Below, one piece after another: positions 1-10,693 of a stretch of 64,000 nt of DNA. Under the pieces are notes generated by a model. That model was not told the DNA's origin. It worked only from the letters and a program-made list of their open reading frames with translations, and searched no databases. The stretch spans positions 460,604,501 to 460,668,500 of the forward strand of contig CM057454.1 in the NCBI GenBank assembly GCA_016271365.2. Direction: 5' to 3'. Each line of letters opens with the position of its first letter. The first letter of the stretch is position 1. The stretch comes from Neoceratodus forsteri (lineage: Eukaryota; Chordata; Ceratodontiformes; Ceratodontidae). Made by a program: the position numbers and the translations under genes.

Positions 1-421
1 AAAAAATGACACCTGTCACATTCATGAGACAGTGTGAAAAATGGCTATGCTGAAACTTTTAGGTTAAACTATTGAAAATGACTAATGTTATGAGTGAACA
101 TTGAAGTATTTCAGTGTACTTTCATAACTTTGGTGTTTTTTAAGATTTTTACCCCAAGTTTTCAACATAGTCTTTTTATGACCCCAACTCACAAACCTGT
201 CAAGTGAAATTGTTCAAATCCTGCATGAAAGTTGATTTTGCACCACAACTGCAAAAACACATTTTAGGCAAGATCTGAAAAATGACACCTATCATGCTGT
301 AGAGGTGGTGTGAAAAAATTGCTATGTTGAAAATTTGTGGTTAAAATATTGAAAATTACTAAAGTTATAAGTGACTGTTGAAAAATTTTAATGTACCTTA
401 ATAACGTTTGTGCTTTTTCAG
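1..421. repeat. Tandem direct repeat, two diverged units about 276 bp apart
   Basis: A block at 2-146 (starting aaaaatgacacctgtcac) recurs at 278-421 (starting aaaaatgacacctatcat). Both blocks keep the same order of AT-rich words, such as ttgaaaatgactaatgttat against ttgaaaattactaaagttat. The DNA between them is AT-rich with no reading frame. The arrangement looks like two units of an old satellite or a short segmental duplication running off the left edge. I cannot tell how many units lie outside the window. Confidence 0.6.
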
Positions 422-858
422 CCCAGTGGTGCAGAGGACTGAGGCACTACATAACTTACCTCTCACAATGCCAGTGACCTGGTTTCAGGAATAAACTCTG
501 GTTGTCAGAGGTTGGCCAGGGTGAGAGGGGGAAGAGGACTGAGCATCCAATGGACTTCTCTCCTCTTCTGGGGATGGGGGAAGGATGCCATCTCACCTCT
601 TGGCTGCCATCTTGTGGAGGCTGGGTGGCAGCACCAGAGTCAACGCAGTGTGTAAGAAAGGGCCACAGTTATACAGCATGTGTGCACCTCCACACGCATA
701 TGGCCTGCCGCAGCAAGGGGGGGCAGGAGAAAAACAGTGGAAAATGGTGGTCACAGGCTGTAGAGGCAACCAATGGGGATGCTCACATGTGACAATTGCA
801 GTGCCTGTTGGCACTGCAACACAGGAAAGAAATTTGAACTACAGGGTGTAAGAAATAT
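422..858. other. Unassigned stretch with a weak tRNA-like start
   Basis: The first 70 bases (cagtggtgcagaggactgag, then a B-box-like ctggtttcagg) resemble the head of a tRNA-derived SINE with a poor B box. The rest has overlapping short open frames on both strands, which is typical of non-coding DNA. I recognise no gene here. Confidence 0.25.
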
Positions 859-1855
859 AATAGAGGTCAGAGAATTATCAATTGCTAGACCGCTTTGCTG
901 CAGGGATCTTCAGAAACTCAAGGAATGGTCATGAACATGGCAATTGGGGTTCAGTGCCAAAAAAATGCAATATCATGTACCTAGGGTCTAGGAACCAGGC
1001 ATTAAGTATAGGGTGAAGGGAGGTACTGACACTCACTAATGAGGAAACAGACCTTGAGGTTATCATATCTGATGACCTCAAAGTGACATGGCAATGTGAG
1101 AAAGCACTGGGTAGGGCTAGTGGGATGGTGGGATGCATTGGGGGGTATCTCCAGCAGGAGAAGGGAGGTGGTATTGCCAAAGTATTGTTTGCTAGTGAGA
1201 CCTCACTTGGAATACTGTGTCCAGTTTTTGAGGCCACATCTCAGAAAGGATACAGACAGGGTAGAGGAAGTCCAGAGGAAGGCAACTAAAATGGAACTAG
1301 GGTTGCATGAGAAGCCCTACTAAAGACTGAAGGATCTCAGCATGTACAGTATACCCTAGAAGACAGAAGAGTGAGAGGTAACATGATAGACGGTTACAAA
1401 TACATCACAGGGGTAAACAAGGTGCAGGAGGAGAGTCTCTCTCAAATGAGAAAGAGCACCACAACCAGGGAGCATGCAGTGAAGCCTGAGAGGGGTTAAG
1501 AAAGATGGGAGGCAATATTTCTTCACTGAAAGAGTGGTAAACACCTGGAACAGACTGCCAGAAGAAGTGGTGGAGGTACTATGTTTTGATGTGTTTGTTT
1601 GTTAATTCTTTCCTTTTTACGCACTAATAATTAAATAAAGAGTGTTTATTTTTAGAAGTGGTGGAGATGAAAACAATGGGTGGCTTCAAGTATGCTTAGG
1701 ATAGACAAAGGGAAGTATTAGAAAACTAGCAGGGAGGAGGGAGGGTCACTGGAGGCCAGTTAACTTCTGTGGACACTGATTAGGAAGGGAACATCTTTGC
1801 AGACTGGATGGGCCAAGCGGTCCTTTTCTGACAACAAATTCTATATTTTGATATA
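859..1855 (+). mobile_element. CR1-type LINE fragment, reverse transcriptase C-terminus to 3' end
   Basis: The plus strand encodes broken pieces of the conserved CR1 C-terminal region: about 895-1000 (LQKLKEWS, then a FSAKK-like stretch), 1060-1320 (ISDDLKV, RPHLEYCVQF, VEEVQRKATKM) and 1330-1570 (DLSMY-like, then ERVVNTWNRLPEEVVE). It ends with the family 3' signature 'gactggatgggccaagcggtcc' near 1800-1830. Several frame changes and stops make it inactive. It is 5' truncated, as most CR1 copies are. A small insert splits it at 1576-1653. Confidence 0.85.
1576..1653 (+). mobile_element. 78-bp retro-insert with polyadenylation signal and 13-bp TSD
   Basis: The CR1 word agaagtggtggag occurs at 1563-1575 and again at 1654-1666, directly flanking the insert. 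The insert ends attaaataaagagtgtttat followed by T-rich sequence, so it carries an AATAAA signal near its 3' end. A perfect 13-bp duplication and a signal-bearing 3' end are what a severely 5'-truncated target-primed insertion leaves. The parent element is not identifiable. Confidence 0.6.
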
Positions 1856-1900
1856 GTGCATGGAAGGGCATTGTTGTGTATGGAGATCCATACACATGAA

Positions 1901-1950
1901 AAAGTCATTCTGCTGCAGTAGTGATGTAGCTACTACAGCAGAATGACTTT
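1901..1950. repeat. Short near-perfect hairpin
   Basis: Bases 1901-1921 and 1930-1950 are reverse complements over 21 positions with one mismatch, around an 8-base loop (tgatgtag). A degenerate second copy of the loop-side word (ctactgtagtagtaatgt) follows at 1956-1974. It could be a small foldback remnant or a miRNA-like hairpin; nothing in the sequence decides this. Confidence 0.7.
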
Positions 1951-2116
1951 CTATTCTACTGTAGTAGTAATGTCACAATACAAGTGTCCAAAGCAGCGCT
2001 GTTGATAGGAAAGTTGGCCATTGAAGCACTGCGCATGTCAGCTGGCTCGCTGATGGTGGCAGATGGTACAGACTGACTGCCTTCACAACAAAAGGTAAGT
2101 GATTGTTTGTGTTTTG

Positions 2117-2311
2117 GATCATACACTATATAGAATAATGTATGAGAGTCCAAATACACATCGCTATTCTTAAACCTTGTGGCTTCCATGACAACAGTGG
2201 GACCTCTTGAGCTTCACTGTCGAGGTCCTCATCATCATGGTAACCACTTGGTATAAGAATAGCATTGTTGTGAATGGGCTGTCATACACTATCCTATATG
2301 TTGTGTATGTT
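2117..2311. repeat. Imperfect foldback element
   Basis: The left arm (2117-2200, containing atcatacactatatag and cgctattctta) is complementary to the right arm (2225-2311, containing aagaatagc and tcctatatgttgtgtatg). A GGACCTC/GAGGTCC pair at 2200-2206 and 2222-2228 lies near the centre. There is no coding potential. It looks like a decayed MITE; the outer ends and target duplication are unclear. Confidence 0.5.
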
Positions 2312-3544
2312 CTCTTGTGTGACTGTCACAAATTGTACTTGTCCTATCAAGCTATGCATACGGAAACACCTGAGAAGCATCACAAAAGAAGAAATTGGCA
2401 CCCCGGTGGAAATACTGTACATTTCAAGTTATACCACAGATTAGACCTAAGATGCCTCCGATTCATGGGTTTAGAGTGAGTTCTACTGGTCATAAGAGGA
2501 GGAGGAGGAGATAAGTTGGCCAACTTTTCCAAAAAGAGAGGGATAGGTCTAAACTCTGAATGCTTTTAAGCCAAAAGGTTTGAATGAGGACTTGGGCTTG
2601 AAACCATTCCTCTAAAACCATACTAGATATAGCTGTAGTTTCATATGCAGCTATGTTAATTAAATATGTGATACACAATGGCCAGACTCAGAATATGCCA
2701 TTCAGCATCATGAAGTGAGATGGCAGGACCATAACTCACAAGTGGCAGAGCCATGAATGAGATATGAAAGTCCTGCCCCCTTACAGGTGATGATAATGAT
2801 CATGAAGCCATTGTGAGTTCAGTTTATACAATGTGTTTTTAATTATAGAGCTTTCAGATTAGTTATTTTAATGAAGAACAAAGTGTTTCTGTTTGATTTT
2901 ACTGTTTTGTTTTGAGTGCAGCCAAGGTCATTGTGATGTCAGGCATTGTTCAAGCTACTCTCCCATTAGTTAAGAGATCTTTTGTGACCAGCCTCAACTG
3001 AAAATAAATGGTGATGACACATCTAAAATGACAATAGATGATTTAGCATTATTTAAGGTCTCAGGCCATAGAAATAAATGTTTTATCCGCAAGGTTTCAT
3101 TCCTACCTACCTTGTATAATAAGGTATTTTTTCCTATATCTGCAGCTTTGTTTTCTCCCCATTTACCCATACTGAACATCCCTGGTTAGCCCCCTACAAA
3201 AACCCCCCTCATAAGGTACCTACCCTTATTTGTGCCATGTAAGACATAACAATATAGACTGTAAACTTAGTTTATTAACCATTATGCATTAAAATAACTT
3301 TGCTAAAGTGATGAATTGTGATGTGATGTGAATTCATCTTTTGTAATCAGTTTCTTTCTTTTTCTAGTTTCCCCCCTTGGAATACTCAGCAGTAGGTGCT
3401 GGAGTGTTATTTGCAATCCAAATACTCAAACAGGCATTTGAAGCAACATTTGAACAATGGGTAATCAACTCAAGTGTTTTTTACAACTTGAATATTCCCA
3501 GTTGTTTCCTTTTCTCTTTTACTGCAATGTAATGTAAACTGTGA
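2312..3544. other. No recognisable feature
   Basis: This is AT-rich sequence with only short scattered open frames. I see no conserved protein motif, terminal repeat or tail. Confidence 0.5.
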
Positions 3545-5190
3545 GGGGCATATTCAGAGCCGGCTGGCTGTGCACACAAAGATGCGTCACACAGAGTAGA
3601 TGTGCGGGCCAGCACTGATGGTATATTCAAACAGTATGCATGATCAGGACTGGTCGCGCATACTGTATGGTTATCCAACCCTAGATGCATGGTCCAGAGC
3701 TGTTGGCCGCTATCTCTATCACAGCACATCCAGGGTTGGGACTGAATAACACCACTGGATATGTGTGGTGCATACCGGGATGCGCCCTGACCCCAAGGGC
3801 GATATTCAGTCAGAAAATAATATTGAGCTCATTGGGCATGCATGGCACAAACAGGAACCATGCATGCTCATTATGAGTCCATTAACATGTCTGTGCCTGG
3901 CAGAAAGTGCCAGGCCAGATCCCCAGCCCTGTGTAACACAAAGAATGTTGACATCCCCTGCCAACCCTGGCAGGGTATAATGGCAACTCCCTTGTCTCTG
4001 ATCACTGATACATGAGAAGTGGCAATGCAACAATGTCCTGTTACTGTAACAGATCCCCCTCCCACTTGGCCCAGATCCCTGGGAAGCACATAGCCCCAAA
4101 TCCCCCCGCCCTGATACACCCATTGACACATATACCCACCCCTCCACTGACCGAATATCCAATAATTCCAAGTACGTAAATTAACACCCTGCCCATCCCA
4201 AACCCTGAATAGGTATGAGGTCACAAACAACCCCCTACCTGCCCCAATCCCCATGAAGGCATTCATGATCACCAGTATCCAGAGGGCGAGTGACCCCCCC
4301 ATCCCCCAACTGGTGCTGGTGACTGGTACAGCCCACCACTCCCTCCGGCCAGACACCAACTGACAGGTACTGGAGAACTGTCATATAATAGGACTGTGCT
4401 CATTGGAGTGCAACCAATGAGTGCTGTCCTATTATATGACAGTTCTCTGGTACCTGTCAGTTGGCAGCAGCCCATGGAGGGAGCAGTGGGCTGGGCCAGT
4501 TGCCAGCACCAGTTGGGGAATGTGGGCTGGGAGTCACTGCCATCCAGATATGGGTGACTTGTGGAATGTCTTTCACGGGGATCGGGGCCAGATGGGGGGT
4601 TGCTTGCAACACATCTATTCAGGGTTCGGGATGGGCAGGGGTGTTAATTTGCATACTTGGAATTATTGGATATCGGGTCAGTGGAGTGGTGGGTATATGT
4701 GTCAATGGGTGTATTGGGGGGGATTTGAGACTATGCATTTCCCGGAGATCTGGGCCAGGTGAGGGGGGATCTGTTACAGTAACAGGACATTGTTGCACTG
4801 TTGCTTTTCAAGTATCAGCGATCAGGGATGGGGAGGGGGGTTGTCACTTGACTTCCAGGGCAGACATGCTGCAGAGCACCTGTGTGCACTTCCATAGCCA
4901 GCCTGTGGGTGGCTGGCCGAGTTAGGCCATCTTTTTCTGCTCTATCTCTGTGCCGCGCATGTCTGGCCCTTGTGTGGCACATTCCCATTCAATATGCCAA
5001 TGCATGGCATATTCATGGGAATGCCCCCTCACATTGCATGGCATGCCTTGGTTTTGGGCCATGGCACATTCTCATTTGGGCAGCGCACCTCCAGCATTTC
5101 AATATCCCATGTTGGCGCATTGTTTGGGATGTGCGGCACACCTCGGTGTTGTGACGAGATGCGCCGCACATCTCATTTGAATATGGGGGC
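3545..5190. mobile_element. Large palindromic foldback DNA element, Harbinger-like, non-autonomous
   Basis: The left end reads ggggcatattcag and the right end tgaatatgggggcc, a short terminal inverted repeat. Inside, arms of roughly 0.4 kb (about 3955-4400 and 4408-4870) are complementary. The innermost roughly 50 bases on each side are almost perfect (ccaactgacaggtac against gtacctgtcagttgg) around a loop at about 4402-4408. Open frames in the arms mirror each other and come from the palindrome, so I do not call them genes. The gatattcag-type subterminal words also occur in the elements at 20066 and 29389, which suggests the same superfamily. The exact TSD is not clear. Confidence 0.65.
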
Positions 5191-5231
5191 CCAGATATGT
5201 AAATGTTATCATATTGAAAGAGATAGAAATG
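5191..5231. other. Short junction between foldback and LINE tail
   Basis: This AT-rich spacer runs into the ttatttattt tail of the next element. Nothing else is visible. Confidence 0.4.
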
Positions 5232-6790
5232 TGTTTATTTATTTCAAAGGTTTTACCAGGAAAGACATATACTGAGCTAGTATTACCCATTTCCAGATGA
5301 GTTCTGGGGGGCTGGGGAAGAGAGAAGAAGAGAACATGTACAAAAAATAGTGTATAAAATATAACAGAGTGAAAATAAGTATGTCAAAATATACAATACA
5401 AGAATTCTTAAAGAATAAATTGTCAGTCAAATTGTGGAATTGGCAAAAGAACATTAATCAGTAGTCAACAAAAGAATATAAGGAACAGTGGAAATGACAG
5501 AAACTAGGGAAGTGTGGAAGTCCTGCTGTCAGTGACTGGATGAGTTATAGGTGAAAGGAGTCCATCCCAATATCAGAAGCAACTGTGGGAGTTAATGGAA
5601 AACTCATGGGGGAAAGATTTAAGAGCAGGAAAGAAGGAGCAGAGCCAATAGAAGGGTGAAGAGAACCCTATAGTTTATTGAAACAGTACGAAAAGTCAGC
5701 TTTGCTAGCAGTAGATTCCATTTGAGGGACAGGAAAAGAGTGAGAGCAAGCACTGTGAAGGGAGTATAAGGACAAAGATGGGAAGGAGGGGAGAGAAAGA
5801 GGCAAGATACAAGGGGAGAGAGCTAATCCAAAAAAATTGGAGATAAAGGAGGCACTGTGGATAAGGTGCCTGGCATCAAAAGGGGGAGGGAGTGGGAAGA
5901 ACACAAGGTACAATTATATGTATACAGGGGCTTATCAAGGGCAAAGAGACAGAAGGTGTGAAAGAAAGGGTCCAGACTAGCTGAAGTGGACTGTGGAGCA
6001 ACATTATAAACAATATCACTGTAGTCAAAAATGGGGAGAATCATCTTAGTGAGGCTTTCTCCACGTGCAGGAAGCAGATTGCTTTTCTTATTTCTGTATA
6101 GTGCTTCAAGCTTGGGGTGGAGCTTCTTGTGACATGAGCAGAAAACTCTAGATGATAATCTAGCCAGACCCTGAGATATTTGAAGGAGGAGACATCTTCA
6201 ATGGCTGCACCATCGAGGGTATGAAAGGAGGGAAGGGAGAGGACTCTAACAAGCCTCTGCCTGATACCAAAAGTCATAGAGATTGTTTTCTTAGCATTAA
6301 GGGATTACTGATTATCTTGGACCATAGCTGGATGTTGTTAAAATCCTGTTGAAGTTGGTTCATGAGGTCAGGGGCAGAGGAGCCAGGGAAAAAGAGAACA
6401 GTATCATCTGCATACATATGAATTGACACAGAGGAGCAGGCCTTGGAGAGGTAATTTAGAAAAATGAAGAAAAGAACTGGGTCCAATGCTGACCCTTGGG
6501 GGATGCCTGAGCTGATAGGTGGTGGAGGGAAAGGGAGTCTCCAATATGGACAGCTTGTGACCCTGCTTACAAGGTAGGTGTGGGACCACTCAACTGAGGA
6601 AGTTGAGAGTCCAGCTGCCCTAAACTTGTCCAGAAGAGTAGGGTGGGCTGCAGTGTTGAAAGTTTTGGCTAAGACATCTAAAATAGCTGCAGTGACAAGG
6701 CCCTGATCCATTCTAGAGAGGATAGTATCAGAAATAGTAATAGTATGAGGACATTTCTTGCAGTGTGATACTGCGTTCTTCATATTCCTC
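5232..6790 (-). mobile_element. L2-like LINE, 5' truncated
   Basis: On the minus strand a reverse transcriptase segment (about 6780-6290) contains GIPQGSALDPVLFF and the catalytic YADDTVLFF. C-terminal pieces follow down to about 5670 (YLRVWLDYHLEF; IFDYSDIVYN). The 3' end is a ttatttattt tail beside ggttttaccaggaaag. The same 3' end occurs in the copy at 14229-16165, so these are two members of one family. Frameshifts separate the pieces. The endonuclease is missing, so the copy is 5' truncated and inactive. Confidence 0.75.
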
Positions 6791-7526
6791 TATAAAGTTG
6801 TAAGACCTCATTTTGTACAGCAGTAGACAGCACATTTGGGTATTTTGTAAGCAAGATTTAAAATGCCTTAAAGCCATGGTTTGACTTCCGCCAAAACCAC
6901 TGGTTTAATCTAATGGGAGACAACCTGTGGATATAGAGGCAAATGGGTGTTATGAAATGTATTGTTTTTGAAAACTGGGACACTGTTACACCTGATATTT
7001 AACATTATGAGTACCCCATTTGTTCCATCTTGTATGAGCCTGTTGTAGTTCATAATGACTTGTGCATGGTATTAACTTAGCTCAGCCATGGGGGGGGGGT
7101 CCTCTTTAAAACCAGAAAATACTGTACCAGAAACCTTCCCCCCAATAAAGCTCTGACTAAGTGAGACACTGGCGTATCTGGCTGTTGTTAGGATTACACT
7201 TCTTAGACCCCTGATATGCACCTACTGTAATTTTGCCCTTAATTATTTTAATGAGGCTTTCTATAAATATTGCATAATTGTAGACAGCACCATCATTTCA
7301 AGTGAGAAAGCAAATAGAAATTGATGAATTGAGAGGAGTTGAGGTGGAATCAAATACCGTATCTTCAGATTTGAGCAATAAAGGTGACATTAAAAACTTT
7401 TGTTTTTAAAACTTTAAATTGTTTATACAAGAGGTAGGTTAATGTCACATACAATATCCTAATACTCACAACATATTTTGAAAGGCGACCGCTTCCTATT
7501 GGCTTATGGGTCATTAAAACCCATTC
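6791..7526. other. No recognisable feature
   Basis: This stretch contains a run of nine or more G at about 7090-7098 and an aataaa at about 7144. I see no protein motif or repeat structure. Confidence 0.5.
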
Positions 7527-9900
7527 ATAGATACATACATAGATACATAGACAGTGTCGGCAGATAAGGGCCTATGGCCCACCCAGTCTGCCCATTTGAG
7601 CTTGTAAGTTCAGTTTGTTTTCCTAGAAGTCTGTTTCCCCTTACCCCTAACCTCTAGAATTCCTTTATGTCTATCCCATGCATTCTTAAATCCCGTGATT
7701 GTTTCAGCCCCCACCACTTCCTCTGGCAGGGTGTTCCACTTGTCCACCACCTGTTCTGTGAAGAAATTCTTTCTCATGTTTCCTCTGAATCTCCTCCCTT
7801 CAACTTCATCCCATGCCCTCTAGTCCTGGAACATCTTTTCGCTTAAAATAGTGTTTTCCTGCACCCTGTTCCTCCCTGTAAGATACTTGTATGTCTCTAT
7901 CATATCCCTCTCTCCTCCTCTCCTCCAGGAGTACATGTTCAGTTCCTTCAACCTGTCTTCATAGGACTTGTGATGCAATCCATGCACCATCTTTGTTGCC
8001 CTCCTCTGAACCTTCTCTACCCTGTCTATGTCCTTACGTGAGGTATGGTCTCCAGAACTGTACACTGTACCCAGGTGGGGCCTCACTAGTGTCTTGTATA
8101 GCGGAATTATGACCTCCCTTTTCCTGCTGGTGATGCCCCTGCCTATACATCCCAGCATCCTATTTGCTTTACCTGCTGCCTTGTCACACTGTTTCCCTAC
8201 CTTGAGGTCATCAGAGATGACAACCCCAAGATCCCTTTCCTGCTTGGTGCATGCTATATCCTCACCCCCCAACTGATATATTGTGCCAGGGTTTTTGTGC
8301 CCTATATGCATTATCTTGCAGTTCTTTGCATTGAATTTCAACTGCCAAACCCTGACCATTCTTCAAGTTTCTGCAGGTGCCTTCTCATTCTGTCTACACC
8401 CTCTGGTGTGTCTACTCTGTTACAGAGCTTTGTGTCATCAGTGAACAGTGATATTCTGCCTTCTAGACCCTCTAATGTCACTGATGACGATGTTGAATAG
8501 GACGGTCCCAGCACTGGCCCCTGTGGTACCCCACTGGTCACTCTTCCCTCTGTGGAGTGACAGCCATTTACCATCACCCTCTGTGTCCTGCCACCCAGCC
8601 AGTTACCTACCCACCACACTACTGTCCTGCCCACACCCATATTCCCCAGTTTGTGTAATAGTCTTCTATGTGGCACAGTGTCAAAGGCCTTGCTGAAGTC
8701 CAGATGAGCCATGTCCACTGCCTCCCTGATCCACCTCCCTAGTCACCCAGTCAAAAATTCAACGAGGTTGGTCTGACATGACCTCCCCTGGTGAAACCAT
8801 GCTGCTTTGGGTCCTGTAGTCCATTGACAACCAGATATTCACCAATCTCTCCTTCAGTAGTGCTTCCATGATCTTCCCACTACCGAGGTGAGGCTGACTG
8901 GTCTGTAGTTCCCTGCTTCCTCTTTGTTCCCACTTTTGTATAAGGGACTACATCTGCTGTCCTCCAGTCTTTGGTTACCTCCCTGTTTCCAGTGATCAGC
9001 TAAACAGGATAGCCAGAGGTTCAGCCACCACCTCTCTTAGTTCTTTAAGGACCCTAGGGTGCACCCGTCTGGCTCCATTGCTTTATCAACTCTTATTACT
9101 TCCAGTTCCTTCAGGACCCTTTCTCATGTAAAGGGACTTGTGTCCATTTCTGCACCATTCTCACCCCTTGTATTCCCTTCAGACCCATTACCCCTCTTCC
9201 TCAGTAAGACTGAGCAGAAATACCTGTTCAATATGTCAGCTTTACTGTTGTCATCCTCCACTGGCTCCCATCCTCCCCTTCAGTCTCACTATCCCTCCCT
9301 TTGTTTTCTTTTTCACTTATGTACCTGTAAAGGTTTTGTCCCTTACCCACTGATTTTGCAATGTGTTCTTCTGTCTGAGCTTTGGCTTCCCTTACTGACC
9401 TTCCTACCTCCTTTGCTTCTCCTGGTACTTCTCCCTATCCCCTTCTGCCTGTGTCTTTTTGTATTGCCTGAATGCAATCTTTTTGCTTTCACTTTCTTTG
9501 CTACCTCTTTGGAAAACCATAATGGTCTCCTCTTCCTTTTCCTCTTGCTAACCTGCTTAATGCATAATTCTGTTGTTCTTGTAATCCCCATTTTAAATAC
9601 TGCCCACTGTTCCTCAACCCTGATTCCTGTCCCATTCCCTTAATGCCTCTTTCAAGTATCTCCCATTTTCCCAAAGTCTGCCACCTAAAATCCAGGATAC
9701 GTGTTTTGTGTGGTTTGGTTCTGCTCTTTCTGTGATTTCAAACCACAATGACTGGTGGTCACTGTTACCCAGGTGCTCCCCCACTGTTACCCCCATCACA
9801 CTGTCCCTGTTTGTGAGCACAAGGTCCAGTATTGCCTTCTGCCGAGTTGGTTCCATGACCAGTTGCTTGAGGAAGGCACCCTGTGGGTTTGTCAATTTTA
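7527..9900 (-). mobile_element. Long CR1 LINE copy, endonuclease to 3' end
   Basis: Read on the minus strand, the order is endonuclease C-terminal half (about 9900-9600, with QLVMEPTR, LDLVLTNRD and GNSDHQSLWFE), a linker (9590-9340), reverse transcriptase (8720-8340, with DFSKAFDTVPHRRLL, SGVPQGPVLGP and the active-site LFTDDTKLCN) and the C-terminal domain (8359-7820, with ISDDLKVGKQ, RKREVIIPLY and VEKVQRRATKMV). The 3' tail is a catagatacatag-type microsatellite at 7527-7550. LFTDD replaces the usual FADD. Several frameshifts are present. The copy is 5' truncated inside the endonuclease next to the Penelope-like segment. Confidence 0.9.
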
Positions 9901-10692
9901 AGAATAAAGATGCCTGGCAGAAGCTGGCAGAGGAGTGTTCAGCTAGTTTCAGTAAACTGGTACCTGAAGAGGACATTGAAAAATATGAGAACCCGAATAA
10001 GGAAATTCAAACAGCAAAAGAAGAGGTGTCACAGTGCATCAACACAGCTGAATTTGAAAAATATGATCAACCCTTAAAAACTAAAATTGCAAAATACGAG
10101 ACTGAACTAGTTGCTAGGAAACCATACAAACTAGCCAGAGATCAAGGTACTTACAAGAAGGGCAATTTCTTCAGCAGGAGTCCTGATAGGAAGTTTTGTT
10201 CACAAAGCAGGGGTCGCTCATGGTCCAGGGCAAAGCCCAGGTACAATAAACAAAACAAAAACAATGTTGACCCCAAAGCATGAAACAAGAAAGGCAACCA
10301 GGACACAGTGGTAGTTTGCTCAGACAGTGAAAGCAGCAATGAAAGTGAAAATCATGGCAGCAACAAAGGTGTCTCTTTTTTAGTAAAAAAAAAAAAGGGG
10401 GCAAGACAAGTCACAAGAACAGAAAAAAATAATGCAAGACAAGGAGTGGGAAGAAGAGGTAGAAGAAACTGTAGAGGGGAAGATCCCTCGGGGAAAGGAA
10501 GGTTCAGAGCTACCAATAGTGAACTTATCACAGAATGAGATATTGCTACTATTGAAAACATTAAATTTTGTCCCAACTCCCATTAAGAATGACTTCTAAA
10601 TCAATATAAACTTATATAAATTCTTTAGAAAGCTAGAGTTGAGAATTTTTTTTGATGCAGTAACAGCAGTCAAGCACGTGGTAACATGGGCT
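9901..10692 (+). pseudogene. Penelope-like element, N-terminal coding segment
   Basis: The plus strand encodes a charged N-terminal region: KIAKYETELVARKPYKLARD then YKKGNFF at about 10085-10170, followed by an Arg/Ser/Asn-rich linker to about 10530. The block IVNLSQNEI, LNFVPTPIKNDF and FFRKLELRIFF follows at about 10520-10650. The order of a 'RK..KL.RD...Y..G' helix and then 'NLS......L.FVPTP' matches what I know of Neptune/Penelope-type elements upstream of the reverse transcriptase. A stop and frame changes occur after 10283. The CR1 at 10694 cuts the reading off, and I infer that the element resumes at 25221. Confidence 0.65.
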
Positions 10693-10693
10693 T

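Noticed and set aside
3806..4925. Paired plus and minus frames of 113-162 codons
   Set aside because: They mirror each other across a palindrome centred near 4405 (for example shared GSVTVTGHCC text), so they are products of the inverted repeat.
9708..9895. N-terminal part of the 191-codon plus-strand frame
   Set aside because: This part is the antisense of the CR1 endonuclease. Only the downstream portion, from about 9901, fits the Penelope-like protein.
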